A stretch of DNA of 64,000 nt from Bolinopsis microptera (lineage: Eukaryota > Ctenophora > Tentaculata > Lobata > Bolinopsidae), in contig NC_087079.1 of assembly GCF_026151205.1 (NCBI RefSeq), positions 13,826,445 to 13,890,444 of the forward strand, read 5' to 3'. Below are positions 1 to 12,000 of the stretch, piece by piece. The notes below the pieces were generated by a model, which saw only the letters and a list, made by a program, of their open reading frames with translations, did not search any database and had not been told where the DNA came from. How positions within the stretch are numbered: position 1 is the first letter of the stretch; the number at the start of each line of letters is the position of its first letter. A program made the position numbers and the translations under genes.

Positions 1-716
1 TATTGTTGACCTGATAGATGATAGTAGTCTTGCAGTCTTGGTTACATTCACTACGATCTCCTGATAGCTGCTCAATTTCTATACTGTAATTGCTTGTAAT
101 TCGGCAATTCGTCTCCAAATTTGATAACAATCCGCGAATCGCGCCGGTTTTTTAAAACAAATTGGCAACAATTCGGCATTTTCATAATAAAATTGTTGAT
201 AAATTGGTTAAATTATTCTCTGTGATATTCATATACGACAAGATAAACGCCATCTTAGCACGCGAGGACTCCTCGGACTACATTAAATATATTCCTTCTG
301 TAACGTCCTCAATAAATGTAGTACTAGTAGGTTTGTAGTGTTGTGATTAGTTTAAAACTAATATAACATCATATATTCACACTTTTTTGGACTAGTCGAC
401 TGCAGTCCGGTCGATCTCAAACAAGTATTAGATAGCTAGGTTGAGTGTTTTATAAAAATTCAAAACACTTTTGCAGGTATATGTCAACTTTTCATTGACG
501 TATAGCAGTATTGCATTTATATGCTATTTTATATCTATGCGCCATAAAAAATAGTAAACAATATTTATTGTTTTACTTTAAATATAATTTTACACTCATA
601 TGTCAAAATGTCAACCTTTTATTGAATGAGAAACGGTCAAAAATACGTCTTAAAAGTATTAAGTAATAAGTAACCACAAAAATCGAAGTCATGTCCTTTC
701 TACGACGCGACTCGGG
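1..716. other. Upstream non-coding sequence
   Basis: No open reading frame of useful size and no recognisable repeat family is visible here. The stretch is AT-rich and lies upstream of the TATA box of the GPCR gene. An AATAAA hexamer near 309 could be the end of a gene lying to the left, but no coding sequence supports that. Confidence 0.4.
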
Positions 717-724
717 TATATAAA
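717..724 (+). promoter_or_regulatory. TATA box of the LDLa-GPCR gene
   Basis: TATATAAA lies 57 bases upstream of the ATG at 781, which opens a hydrophobic signal-peptide exon. The spacing fits a transcription start near 745-755 and a short 5' leader. The element is judged by motif and position only. Confidence 0.5.
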
Positions 725-780
725 TGGCAGATGCAATGGCCTTATAGACATATTATATCAGATCGTAAACAACGTTGGAG

Positions 781-3700
781 ATGAAAACCTATCGTATTGT
801 TTTTATCCTCCATTATATTCGCTTGATACTATTGATAACCCAGTTTGGTTCTATGAGTATGGCTCAAACAAACAGTGATTACATTCAGAATAGTTAGTCT
901 ATAAATAGTTCAATAATTGAACGGTTTTCATATAAATACTAACAGTAATACTAATAGTTTATCATTTTACTTCAAGTCAACTAATTGAAGTTGAAAGTAA
1001 ACACTCCATGAAGATTGCTTGTATTTACAATCTACAATTTTTAAAAGTTCGACATTTAATTACAATGAGAACCTATGAGATTAAATATTATGGTCTATAT
1101 ACGTATATATTATTGTATGTGTATATATTATACATAATATATATTATACAGTTGATTAACAAAATTGTTGTAACTTTGTAGTTTGTAGGTACTAAAATGT
1201 GGGATTTGAAATTTCTACCCACTCAGATGACTAAGATACATAATTGTTTGTTTGGATATCATTTATAGCGAGGGTTTAATACAATTACAACGATTGGTTT
1301 CTGAGCGATTACAGAAAATCGCATATATATGACTCTTTATAAACTCTCAGTCACTCTGTATAATTTTAAATGTCAAGAAAACAGTTCACTTCGAAGTCAA
1401 ATTCTTTCAGGCAGTCTTACTCCAACTTGCGAGATTCAAAATAATGGAGGCTTTCTTAAGTACGTCTGCGAAGAACTAGCGAACTCAACATTGGACTCTC
1501 ACGAACTTGGTTTATACAAATGTGTTAACTCATCACTATTCTATACGACCCTCCGCGCCAGAATGAGCGGCAGGTGACTTTCTCTCTATATGTCTTTCAC
1601 CCTGTACTTATTAGATTAACGATTAAAAGTTATCGAACAACCAATGGTTGATTTACCAGGCTATAATATTCATAAACCGATTGAAGCTGCGGCGGAATGA
1701 CAGTCTGAGCGCCGCCCAGTAATGATTGATGTGCGTTACCATTATCTACATTATCAGATAATCTGATACAAAATGGCAAGGCTTTATCTTAATCGAAACA
1801 CTTCTAAAGGTACCATATTATCTCAGTCAAACAGTGACTGAGATAGTATTAGTAATATGAGTCACTGTCCAGTGTTACCTGAGGACCCCAGGCTATTATG
1901 TTCATTAACATAAATAAAGATTTGGCGGAATGACAGGCTGAGCGCGGCCCAGTAATGTCCAGTGTTCAATACTGTCCAACATTGTACTCAACAATGTTGT
2001 AATAGCTTTAGACTATACCTGTGTTATATTTTCAGGAATAGCTACGTTTCAGTCGATGAACTATGCAGAAATGACTTACATTACTACCAAGCTTGTGGAA
2101 TAGAATCAGAAATTCGTCAAATCGACACATTTTCTAGTTTTGCAACCGGTTCGATGGCAGGTAATGATTAATGATATTGATAATCATTGAATAGAATTAG
2201 TTAATCTATGTCAAATGTCAATTTATGGCCAACAAACATTGCACTCAAAATTTCGCCCTCTAATCATGTATACAATACTTATATGTATATTGTATATGAT
2301 ACCTAACTTTCTCAAACCAGGTGAATATCCATGTGGATATCTTTGCCTCCCAAAAATGTTACTACGTACAGTACGTAGTGTTCACATGGCTGATATCTAC
2401 TCTGACGGAATTTTTGGGATTCGTTCCTGCGACGGGAAGAATGACTGCCGTAACACAGACCTTGATGAGGCTTTCTGTGAAGATCAAAAAGACTCTGAGC
2501 TGTGTGACCTTATTTGCCCCCAATATGGTGATTGCAGGGACGAAAAGTTTTGTAATGGTTTTGAGTACGGTGTTCAGTGTACAGATTTTCTGGAGAAAAA
2601 TACCCATACCCGGAAGTATGTCACTGCAAACTTTGTGTGTGACGGAATTGAAAACTGTGATAATGGGAAAGATGAAAAGGATTGTGTGATCGATGAAATG
2701 ACGACAACGTGTCTCAATTTAAGAAATGGGGTTATAGTACCGCTTCGTAATTATACCCGATGTGCCGCAAGATTTCATAGCAGATTAGACTGGAATAACC
2801 CAGATAAAATGATACTATTTTGTGACGATTACAGCGACCAAACCAACTGCTCGGACCCATCTAGAGTGGGCATAGAATGCCCAGTCCGACGATACAACAC
2901 CACTATTGCCAAACAGATCATCTGTCTGAACTCATTACACGTCGAAACCATTCCCATCGACTCCATTCCACAAATATGTGACGATGGGATTGATAAGGCG
3001 TGTGTTTATAGCAGTGGCTCCTGTTTTATACACAAACACCTTTTGTGTGATGGTCACCCAGATTGCGGTGATAGTAGTGACGAACAGCTAGATCTATGCC
3101 AAATTATGACCACAAATAAATGTACGAGAAGGTATCTTTCCCAGGTTAAGGATGACATTGTTTTTCCTTTTGCTTGGGTGCATGACGGACTGGTCGACTG
3201 CAAGAATGGTGAAGATGAAAAGGTGCATTGGCCAATTTGTGGAAAGGGGTCAACACACCGCTTTGTTAGTCACGATGAAAATGAATGTGACGAGGTATTC
3301 CTATGTTACAACTCGGACCTAAAGTTTGTTAGCTTTTCCAACCTATGTGATAGGAAAGAATCTTGCAGTAATGAAATTGAGATCTGCAGTGTGTCGAGAA
3401 TTCAGTCTATACCATTTTCAACAGCTATAAGAGATGCCAAGATGAAACTGCGAATGCAACATTGCCTAAAAGGACTTATTGAAATATCAAATCTTACCAA
3501 CCAATATTGTTCAAAAGTAAGTTTTCTTTTCCCTGACACAGAGATCTTTGGACGGAACAAAACTACTGAGATAATTTTACCCGACGGAAAAGAAGACTGC
3601 AGATACTTTTATGGAGAGTATTACGTTTTTGCAAGCTGTTTGGGACGTTGCATGAATGCAACTTGCCCACTAAGAAGATCGATTAGGTGGAACTCTTGCA

Positions 3701-5601
3701 ATGGACAATTCGACAGGGATAAGATATTCACACCAGACAAAGAGGGTAAACTTACTTTCCTGCTTAAAGATTTCAAAACAGGAAAACTCGGCAATGATCT
3801 ATTCCTTTGTGAGAACGGCAAATGTATTACTTATGACAAAGTGTGCAACCTGGCTGATGATTGTGGAGATAGTTCAGATGAGTCAGGGTGCACTAACCAC
3901 TTTAAGTGCAATAAATCTGGTGTGTACCTTCCAATCACCCAGAAATGTGATAAAACTGTTCACTGTTCCGATATTTCAGACGAATGCAATGAAAGTTGTG
4001 GACAAGAAATCGTTAACAGCAGTTTCCTTAAGCTTGTTGGTTGGGCCATTGGAGTGTTAGCTCTCATCTTAAATTGTGTATCAGTATTTAAGAACATCTC
4101 TAGTATCAGAGCTACCAAATCAGAAGCTGCACTTCTCAACAAGAGCTTGGTTATTCTAATCAGCATGGGCGACCTCATGATTGGCATCTACCTTACCATG
4201 ATCTCGGTTTACAATACTTACCACAATAGAACGTACTGCTCGATTCAGCTGAACTGGCTTTCTAGTAACATCTGTGTCGCTTTAGGCATAATAAGCACTA
4301 CCGGCTCCCAAGTATCCTTGCTATCCATGACTGCTCTGGGCTTACTGAGAGCTTTCGGTGTATATAACAATTTAGTGATACCTAAGGAAGTCACAAACAA
4401 AAGTTTGATAAAAGTGGTCGTCATATTTTTCACTATCTTGGTGGTATCATCAGTTATTTCTTGGATGCCTTTAGTTGAAGAATTCGAAGATTTCTTTGTA
4501 AATGGTATGAAATACGAAAATTCAAACTCACTGTTTATTGGCTGTCCGGATAAATATGAACACCGAGAAATACTTCAGAAGTATTATGGTAGGATAGCAG
4601 CCAAGGACCTTACTTGGACTCAAATAAAGGTTCTTGTAGACGCTATTTTCTCCAATGACTATGGAGGAATTTCTCGTTACAAACTTTCTTTCTATGGAAA
4701 CGCACCTGTCTGCTTATTTAAGTATTATGTTAAAATGAATGATCCTCAACAGGGTTTTGTTTTCGCGATCATTTGCCTTGATTTTGCGTGTTTTGTAACG
4801 ATAGCAGTTTGTTATGGGGCAATAGTGGCAAAGGCAAAGAAATCTGCAAACAGACTGAAAGGCCTTGCTAACAAAAAAAATGAAATGAACAACCCTACGA
4901 GGAAAGCAAACGCCAAACTGCAAAGAGTTACGCAATGGATTATTTTCACGGATTTTGCATGCTGGGTGCCGTTCATCATTACATGCTGCCTTCACTATGC
5001 TGACATTTTAGATGCAACGCCGTGGTATCCCTTATTTTCAATCCTTGTTTTACCAATTAATTCGGTGATTAACCCTCTTCTATACGACATATCTCTGAGA
5101 ACATCAATAATTTCCATGTTCAACGAACTTAAAGGAAAGGCAGTCGCCTTTTTTCATTCGACAGAAGCAGTAGCAGCAGTTGCCGAGATAGCATCAGCAC
5201 CAGCATCAGCACCAGCATCAGCATCAGCATCAGCATCAGCATCAGCATCAGCATCAGCATCAGCATCAGCATCAGCATCAGCATCAGCATCAGCATCAGC
5301 ATCAGCATCAGCATCAGCATCAGCATCAGCATCAGCATCAGCATCAGCATCAGCATCAGCATCAGCATCAGCATCAGCATCAGCATCAGCATCAGCATCA
5401 GCATCAGCATCAGCATCAGCATCAGCATCAGCCGAAACACCAGTTGAGACAGTCGCAGCAGCAGAAACGGCAGCAGTATCAGAAGAATTAGCAGCAGTAT
5501 CAGAAGAATTAGCAGCAGCAGAAATAGCAGCAGTGGGAGCAGAAACAGCAGCAGTATCAGAAGAATTAGCAGCAGCAGAAACAGCAGCAGTAGCAATATA
5601 A
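781..5601 (+). CDS. LDL-receptor class A repeat GPCR (relaxin-receptor/LGR-like), four exons
   Basis: The exon model is 781-856, 1411-1573, 2036-2160 and 2321-5601. All junctions are GT-AG and phase-consistent, giving 1214 residues. Exon 1 encodes a hydrophobic signal peptide ([18 protein letters not shown]). The ectodomain is Cys-rich with many N-glycosylation sites and about six to eight LDLa-like modules, marked by [11 protein letters not shown] patterns around 2430, 2640, 3040 and 3840. The 7TM domain starts near residue 690. Landmarks are [10 protein letters not shown] in TM2, CWVP in TM6 near residue 1002 and NPLLY (the NPxxY motif) in TM7 near 1039; the usual DRY after TM3 is absent. 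TM2 resembles type C LGR/RXFP receptors, but no leucine-rich repeats were seen. The cytoplasmic tail is a run of Ala-Ser repeats (about residues 1079-1158) followed by an [11 protein letters not shown]-like repeat. It is probably a plasma-membrane receptor; the ligand is unknown. The last exon is the surest part. The exon 1 to exon 2 join is the least sure, since an acceptor at about 1319 has the same phase. Confidence 0.8.
1653..1722 (-). mobile_element. Short TTAC...GTAA element, copy 1
   Basis: A diverged 70-bp copy sharing TTACC-AGGCTATAAT...GGCGGAATGACAG...GCCCAGTAA with the family. The flanks are TGGTTGAT and TGATTGAT, an 8-bp target duplication with one mismatch. Confidence 0.75.
1875..1955 (-). 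mobile_element. Short TTAC...GTAA element, copy 2
   Basis: An 81-bp intact copy starting TTACCTGAGGACCCCAGGC and ending GAGCGCGGCCCAGTAA. TGTCCAGTG is repeated directly on both sides (1866-1874 and 1956-1964), an 8-9 bp target duplication. Confidence 0.85.
5191..5430 (+). repeat. (GCATCA)n hexanucleotide microsatellite inside the GPCR coding tail
   Basis: After a few imperfect units with CCA, an uninterrupted run of about 35 GCATCA units (5221-5430) encodes alternating Ala and Ser. All frames on both strands stay open through it, which creates long meaningless antisense reading frames. GCA-rich sequence continues to about 5700. Confidence 0.95.
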
Positions 5602-7168
5602 ACAGCAGCAGTATTAGCATAAATATTAGCATTGGCATCAGTATTAGCAGCAGCAAAAGCAGTAGCAGCAGTAACAGACACAGACACAGCATCTGCATCA
5701 GTATCGACATTGTCCACACCCGGCATAAACCAACTCTCACTAACTCTGGCGAATACTTTCAATTCTATCAAATTGTAACATTTATAAGTTTTGTTAACAT
5801 TAAATAAATATTTTCAAATTATTTTTGAGCTGAGACAACGTTTCATTTGTTGAGTACTATTGAGCCTGTTGAGTAAAATTTCTCTTGCAAAAGAAAAGCC
5901 TAAGTCTCATACTATGTACATATTACATGCATAAGATAGGTGTAGCTCTCACAGGGGTGTAGAATCATTCCTACAGTCCTGAGCTCTCGGCAGTCAGGAC
6001 TCTGAAGTTGAGAGAAATAAAAAAGCTGATTTCATTATCAAACTATAAATAGTAAAGACAGTAAGTGAATGATTCCCCTCCAGAATGATTTCCCGTCCCG
6101 ACATTTTCACGTTTAAAATGGTCTTATTAAATTATTTCAAAGAACAGCTTTTACTTAGACATAGCTTTACTTATTTGTACATGCATTTTCAATAGTATAT
6201 AAATATATACATACATATGTATAATGTATATTTATCTATACAATATTTTAAAATTGACGAAATTTCCCCGGCAACGGGGATACAGAAGAAAAAACACCGA
6301 AAATCGACCTCAAAATGACCCTCTGTTGAAGCCAAACCCAGCTCGCAAATGGAGTTGAAACCTCGCCATTTTTAGCAGGGTTGTAGAAAAAGGATAGGAA
6401 TAGGCTATAGCATTCTTAGAATTTTGATTTAGGCTTTAGATTTTTTATAATTAACGTCGGAAGTGAGGTTAAATAATCGTTAGAATAATGGCGTTATTTT
6501 AGCAAAGGTTTACTGCGCTGTTGCGTAGCAACGATAAAAATGCACGTGCGCGAGCAAGAACATCTTAACTACGCGCGTTGTTATGCTGTATCAGTATTAT
6601 ATGCTACGTCATAACTTCAAAACTATCTCACATTTACGCTCACGCTATGACTTATATTCACTAGCAGGAACCCGTCTAACCCAAAACCCTAAAGTGGTGT
6701 CAAGACTCGAGAGACTAAAATAATTATTACCTATTTAATTCGCGTTTTTGACACCACTTGGGAGTCCAAATTTTGGGCACTAAAATTATTATTCCTTGGC
6801 CAATTTTTTATTTTTTCATGCTGATTTGAAGGCCCTTAAAGCATTTGACCCAGTCAAAAAAGTTTCAGTTGTATATCTTTTACGGTTTTTGCGGAAAGTT
6901 GCGTTAAAGTTGATACCGTGGTGTCAGTAAAATGGCACGGATAAACACATCCATATATATCGTCTCGCTTTATATATAGTAAGATAACTTTGGTTGTGAT
7001 TGGTATTTTTTGATGCGGTAAAAAGTATCGTTTTGGGAATCCGAATACTAACAACGCTGTCTCCATTGTTAAATAAATTCCATTATGTCTACTGTATAAC
7101 AGAGCTGTATGATGAAGAGAAATTAAAACATAACTGATTTTTAAAATTTCCTCGAACAAAGCTTTCGA
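5602..7168. other. 3' flank of the GPCR and non-coding sequence
   Basis: The reading frame of the GPCR tail continues past its stop (see findings). AATAAA at 5803-5808 is a likely polyadenylation signal. From 5.9 to 7.1 kb there is AT-rich sequence with weak palindromes. An inverted GTGGTGTCAA/TTGACACCAC pair brackets about 6692-6765 and may be a small foldback element. No gene is supported. Confidence 0.4.
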
Positions 7169-7339
7169 CTAGCGGGTTTCTAGTATAGTATAGTTGGGCG
7201 CACTAACTGGTACAGGCCTGATTTGTTTGTAGCTTTTCAGAGCGTACCACTTCAACTCCTTAGCTTGCTTGACCATGTTGGCCTTCACTCTGTCGTTTGT
7301 TAAGTTGCCTTCTTCATCAAACATTGAGCCTACCGACAT
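7169..7339 (-). CDS. Short unrecognised ORF (56 aa), possibly a gene remnant
   Basis: A 56-residue frame starts MSVGSMFDEEGNLTNDRV, continues with a Lys-rich helical stretch (KQAKELKWYALKSYKQ) and ends PNYTILETR. Its composition is protein-like rather than repeat-like. An in-frame TGA lies ten codons upstream of the ATG. I do not recognise the family. It could be the last exon of a minus-strand gene, a retrocopy fragment or chance. Confidence 0.25.
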   Translation of the reverse strand: MSVGSMFDEEGNLTNDRVKANMVKQAKELKWYALKSYKQIRPVPVSAPNYTILETR

Positions 7340-9058
7340 GACGGTACACGACGCTGGTACCGGTACCGTTCACAGTTCTGTCACATGAGCTTTCAGGTTT
7401 ATTTGAATCCGGCATCCTCCAAAAGGACCCACACTGTACGTCAACAGAGCTGAGGAAAGTTTTGAAATGATTACAGATGCTATTAGTTACCTATCACAGT
7501 GCTGGCAAGCACGACCGGTGCATTTATTGTGGGTATACTATGTACCCCCTTTACTATTATACCCCCTTTACTATTATACCCCCTTTGGTACACGTTGCAA
7601 GCCTCTTTCGTGCACGCGAAGCGTGCACTCCGGCCGGAGGCGGCGGCCGAAGGCCGCCGCCTCCGGCAGGAGTTTTTCAGGCATTAAGACTCATCGGAAG
7701 TCGTTCAGCAGATTTATTTTAGTTCAAAACATTCTAATTTGGTGTCAAAGATGACAGGAATAAAAAATAGTTATGTTGAGATTTTTAAGAAATTTGCATA
7801 AAATACTCGCCAGCACTGTTATACGAAATTCGGTAAAAAACCCAAAATCGCCATATTCAGGTGCCTTAAAAACCATGTTAAAATCGAGTTAGAGATCTGA
7901 AATTTTTCAGGGCGTCTAGACGTTGACCAAATCGACTGCAAAAAAAGTTTCAGGTTTCAGGAACATCGGGAAGTGGGTTTTCTAGAACCCCTGTTTTACG
8001 ACAGATTGTCGTGACATAGATAGATATACATATATATTCAGGGATAGACGCTTTGCCAGTCAATTATAGGCTACATTCAGGTGTCTGTAGATTTGTACCT
8101 ATAAAAGATACAGCTATTTCCGACCACAGGTCTTAAAGATAATCGTTTACACTTCAGTTTCAATTATATCAAAAAATAATTTAACGTCATCATCACCACT
8201 TGATGACGTCATCAAATTAAGTGTTTTTAAAACTTTATTTTTGACAAAATAACAACTTTTCAAACTGATTTTACACCATTAAGGAGTAATTTTATTCAAA
8301 ATCTGAGGACATTTTCACCTTAGATAATTGTTCAAGCATTCTGAAAATCTACCGGAAAGTTTTTCTAGCTTGCTCCTTCATAAAGATATTCGTCATTGAA
8401 GTTTGTGCTTTTTTGAAGAATTATTTTATAAAAACGTCAATTTTGCGATTTAGTATTCTCTGGTGTTGGGCCATGCCTTGGGTTGTGGAGCTCAGTTCTG
8501 CTTCCTATAGATATAAATTGTGCATTAGGCTAGTTTTAAAGTTAAAAATCGAAAAGTTGCACACTTGGGGACACGCCCAAATTGATAAAAAATTGCTAAA
8601 ATCACTGAAAATTGCTGTTTTCGTCATTTTATGTCAACTTTAGAGTGCCGTTGTGATAACAGTTCTTCTTGAAATACTTTGAAACTTTGCATGCTTATCA
8701 AGCTATATATACAACAATTACATGCAAAATTTTACGGCGATTCAATATTGGATGCGCACGCAACGTCCGCTCAAAGTTTGCACGTGCGAAAGGTGAGAAT
8801 TTTGCTCATTTGTGATTTCCAACAAATTCTGCTTTGCCACGACAGTTTAATGTCATTATAAATGAATTTAATGCCAACTTGAATGAGTATTAAGTGGCAT
8901 ATTCAGTCAGTGATCGACCGATATGCTTACCTAAACACAAGGAAATGTTTTTAAAGGAAAAATTTCGAAATTGTTGAAACTTCCTCCTTATTAATGAAGA
9001 TATCAGTTTATATTTCGACTTTATAAAGTACCCTGACATTATAATCAAAAAGAGATGA
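7340..9058. other. Repeat-rich non-coding sequence
   Basis: This holds three copies of a CCCCCTTTACTATTATA-like unit (about 7543-7590), two GC-rich hairpins (7610-7666) and a dispersed repeat (about 7815-8000) whose reverse complement lies near 63635-63830. The rest is AT-rich. Short reading frames near 8413 and 8679 have no recognisable content. Confidence 0.4.
7610..7666. repeat. Two GC-rich hairpins with GAA loops
   Basis: An 8-bp perfect stem (7610-7617 with 7621-7628) and a 15-bp perfect stem (7634-7648 with 7652-7666) both enclose a GAA triloop. They are strikingly GC-rich in an AT-rich region. A T run follows the second hairpin shortly after. Function is unknown. Confidence 0.7.
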
Positions 9059-12000
9059 TATTTGACCAAAACCCATAATCATGGGTAGAGTGGACCGCTG
9101 CCAGTGTCTCTCTTTCCCAAACAAAAGGAAATGATATTAATTTGATTGACCGTTCTTATATTTAATTGTAAAACTAATAATGTTATTTATGTTATTACCT
9201 GTTCTACCTGTAAAAAACAATATGTTGGAGAAACAACTCAACCACTTCATAAAAGAGTCAATGGCCACAGAAATTGTGTCAAAGCCAAATCATCCACATT
9301 TTTATATGAACATTTTAATATTTCTGGTCACGTCTTCTCAGATGCTTCCATACAGATTGTAGATTATGTTGATTCTGACATGTCCACTGATGTCAAAAAT
9401 GATTTACTTCTCCTGGAGGATTACTGGATAGAGAAGCTTGGGACAGCATTCCCTCTTGGTCTTAATGACAAGAAGAAAGGAACGGGCAACATCTCCCAAG
9501 ATCGGGTTATGAATTATTTTAGTGGACAGATTGCTCGATACAAACGTGGCAGAGGGAATGGAAAGAAGAAAGTTCAGCCTAAGAAGTCTCTGGATACCAT
9601 AGAGTCTGATATTAACAGGCTGAAAGATAACATCTCTTCAGAACATTCCATATACAAAACATTAAAATGTTATAGCTTATCAGATTTAGACACTCTCTAC
9701 TCTTTGAGTCAAAATAATTCAGGATTGATTTACAACGTATGTTCCTCTTTCTGTTCAACATTTTCCCCCAAATACCATCAGAACAAATCTGAATCCAGTA
9801 ATAGAGAATTTATAATTGTTCCATTTAATTGCAAATTCATTGATAATCTTAACCTAAAATCTATTTTCTCTGACACTTCAGTCATTGATTTGCTTCCCAT
9901 TTTGATTCAGTCTTTTACACCATTACAGATTTATTATGAGTATAATGATCCTATAAGTCTTTCTATTTGTAACTATGCTTCATTCTTAAAGAAACTTTCT
10001 ATTTCTGATATTAAATCTATTTTAGGTAGTCCATGCGATTGTCACTCCTCCCCTTTCAATTATCCTCCTCATGGACATGTAGTTACTGGTAATTTAGATA
10101 TTGTTGATAATGTTGAACTTAGGGAAGTACTTTCCTACGGTTGTAAATACAGAATTCCCACATTTAAATCTCCAGATGAGATATATATGTCAGTTACCGA
10201 AGCTGTCGATAAATTTATAAAATCAAAAAGTAGAAAGTACTGTCAAAAAGAAGTAAAGTTCAGCGATTGGAAGGAAAAAGTGTTATCAATAGTTTCCAAT
10301 CGTATTGAATATTACAAGAAAAACTTTCCTGAAACATTTGAAATAAAAGAAAACACACTGGAAAAAGATGATGTTAAAAGAAGTCTTAAATTGCTGAAAA
10401 GTAAATACATTATTTGTAGTATCGACAAAGCTTCTGGTAATTTTTCATTTATTTGTAAAAAGTTTTATGTAAAAACTCTTGTCAATGAAATGGGTTTTGA
10501 TCCTAATACTCTAGAATGTATAGGTAATGATACATATAAACCCTGTAGCGAAGACGAGACTCATTATGTCAATAAAATATCTGAGAGTCTAAAGGAGAGA
10601 TTTAATGTACAAGTTGAAGATAAAAACTTGCGACTAGCACGCATCTTCTGGAACCCTAAGCTTCATAAGAACCCTTACAAGGCGAGGTTCATTGCAGGTG
10701 CCCGTTTTTGCGTTACGAAACAACTTAACGTCCAAGTTAACTGTTGTCTGAAACTTTTGAGGAAATACTTCAAGAAATACTGCGAGGCAATCTACAACAA
10801 CAGCGGTATAAACATGTTTTGGAGCATAGATTCCTCAAGTGAATTCCTTGAAGCTATCAAAAATAGCGATGTTTATAATATACAAGTATATGATTTTACT
10901 ACTCTTTATACCAGATTAGACTTGATTGAAGTAGAGAATATGATTAATGAAGTTGTTGATTTAATATTTTCAGACCGTAATAGATATATTTGTATTTCTA
11001 AAAGAGACAGTAATACATGTTTCTTTTCCAATAAAACCTATGATTGTCATGCCTGCTTTAGTCAAGATGACCTAAAAGAGGCTGTTAAATTTATTATTTA
11101 TAACACTTATGTCGTCTTCGGTGGGATTGTATTCATACAAACCAAGGGTATTCCTATGGGTGGAAATTCAAGTTCCCCTATAGCTGATCTCACTGTTGGC
11201 AAAAAGGAATTTAATTATATGAAACGTTTACTTCAGGAAAAGAAAATGGGATTAGCAAAGATATTATCCAATAATAAACGATATGTTGACGATTTATCTA
11301 TTATTAACTACCTTTACTTTCATAAATTGATTAAAGATATTTATCCTAATTCATTGGAGATGGAGCGAGCTGGTTCCAATAATAAAATCATTAACTACCT
11401 TGATTTAAATATTAATATTTCCACAGAAGGACTAGAAATATCAGTGTATAACAAAACTGATGATTTTAATTTTCATGTTGTATCCCTTACATTTCCTCAC
11501 AGTAACATCCCAACCGAGGTTGGCTACAACGTTTTTTCAAGTCAAGTTCTTAGATATGGTAATGTTTGCACTAGATTGGATATCTTTACCTCCCATCTTC
11601 ACAAAATATTCAAAATTCTAATTGATAGAGGATATAGCCGTGATAGACTGATTAAAGGCATTAAACGTTGTCTGAGGAAATATGATAACGTTTTCAGGAA
11701 GTTCGGTATTCTAGATGACCGTAACATTATTAAAGAACTCCCCTGATATCTTTTGATTTATTGAAACACGGGTACTAACTCTGCTAAACTGAACATATTC
11801 TGAATCTTAGGTGAATAAGTGTACAACGTGCTAAACCGAAGTTCAGACTGACCAGTGAAAATGGGCGAGCGTACCAAGTGTCATTTTAATTAGAAGTTTT
11901 AGTCAGTGATTTATTATTGAAGCTTGTAATTACAATATCTAATGCTCCTATAAATACTTTAATTAATTGTTTGTCCCGTTATTCTTTTTCCTTCCTCTTT

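Noticed and set aside
5129-5771. Two long minus-strand ORFs rich in Leu/Met or Ala/Asp
   Set aside because: They exist only because (GCATCA)n has no stop in any frame; they are antisense to the GPCR tail.
7630-7670. GC-rich hairpin plus T run considered as a bacterial terminator or contamination
   Set aside because: Flanking sequence is AT-rich eukaryotic repeat DNA and no bacterial gene is present on either side.
8195-8220. Palindrome TTGATGACGTCATCAA containing a CRE-like TGACGTCA
   Set aside because: No gene start lies nearby and one palindrome in 64 kb is not evidence of regulation.
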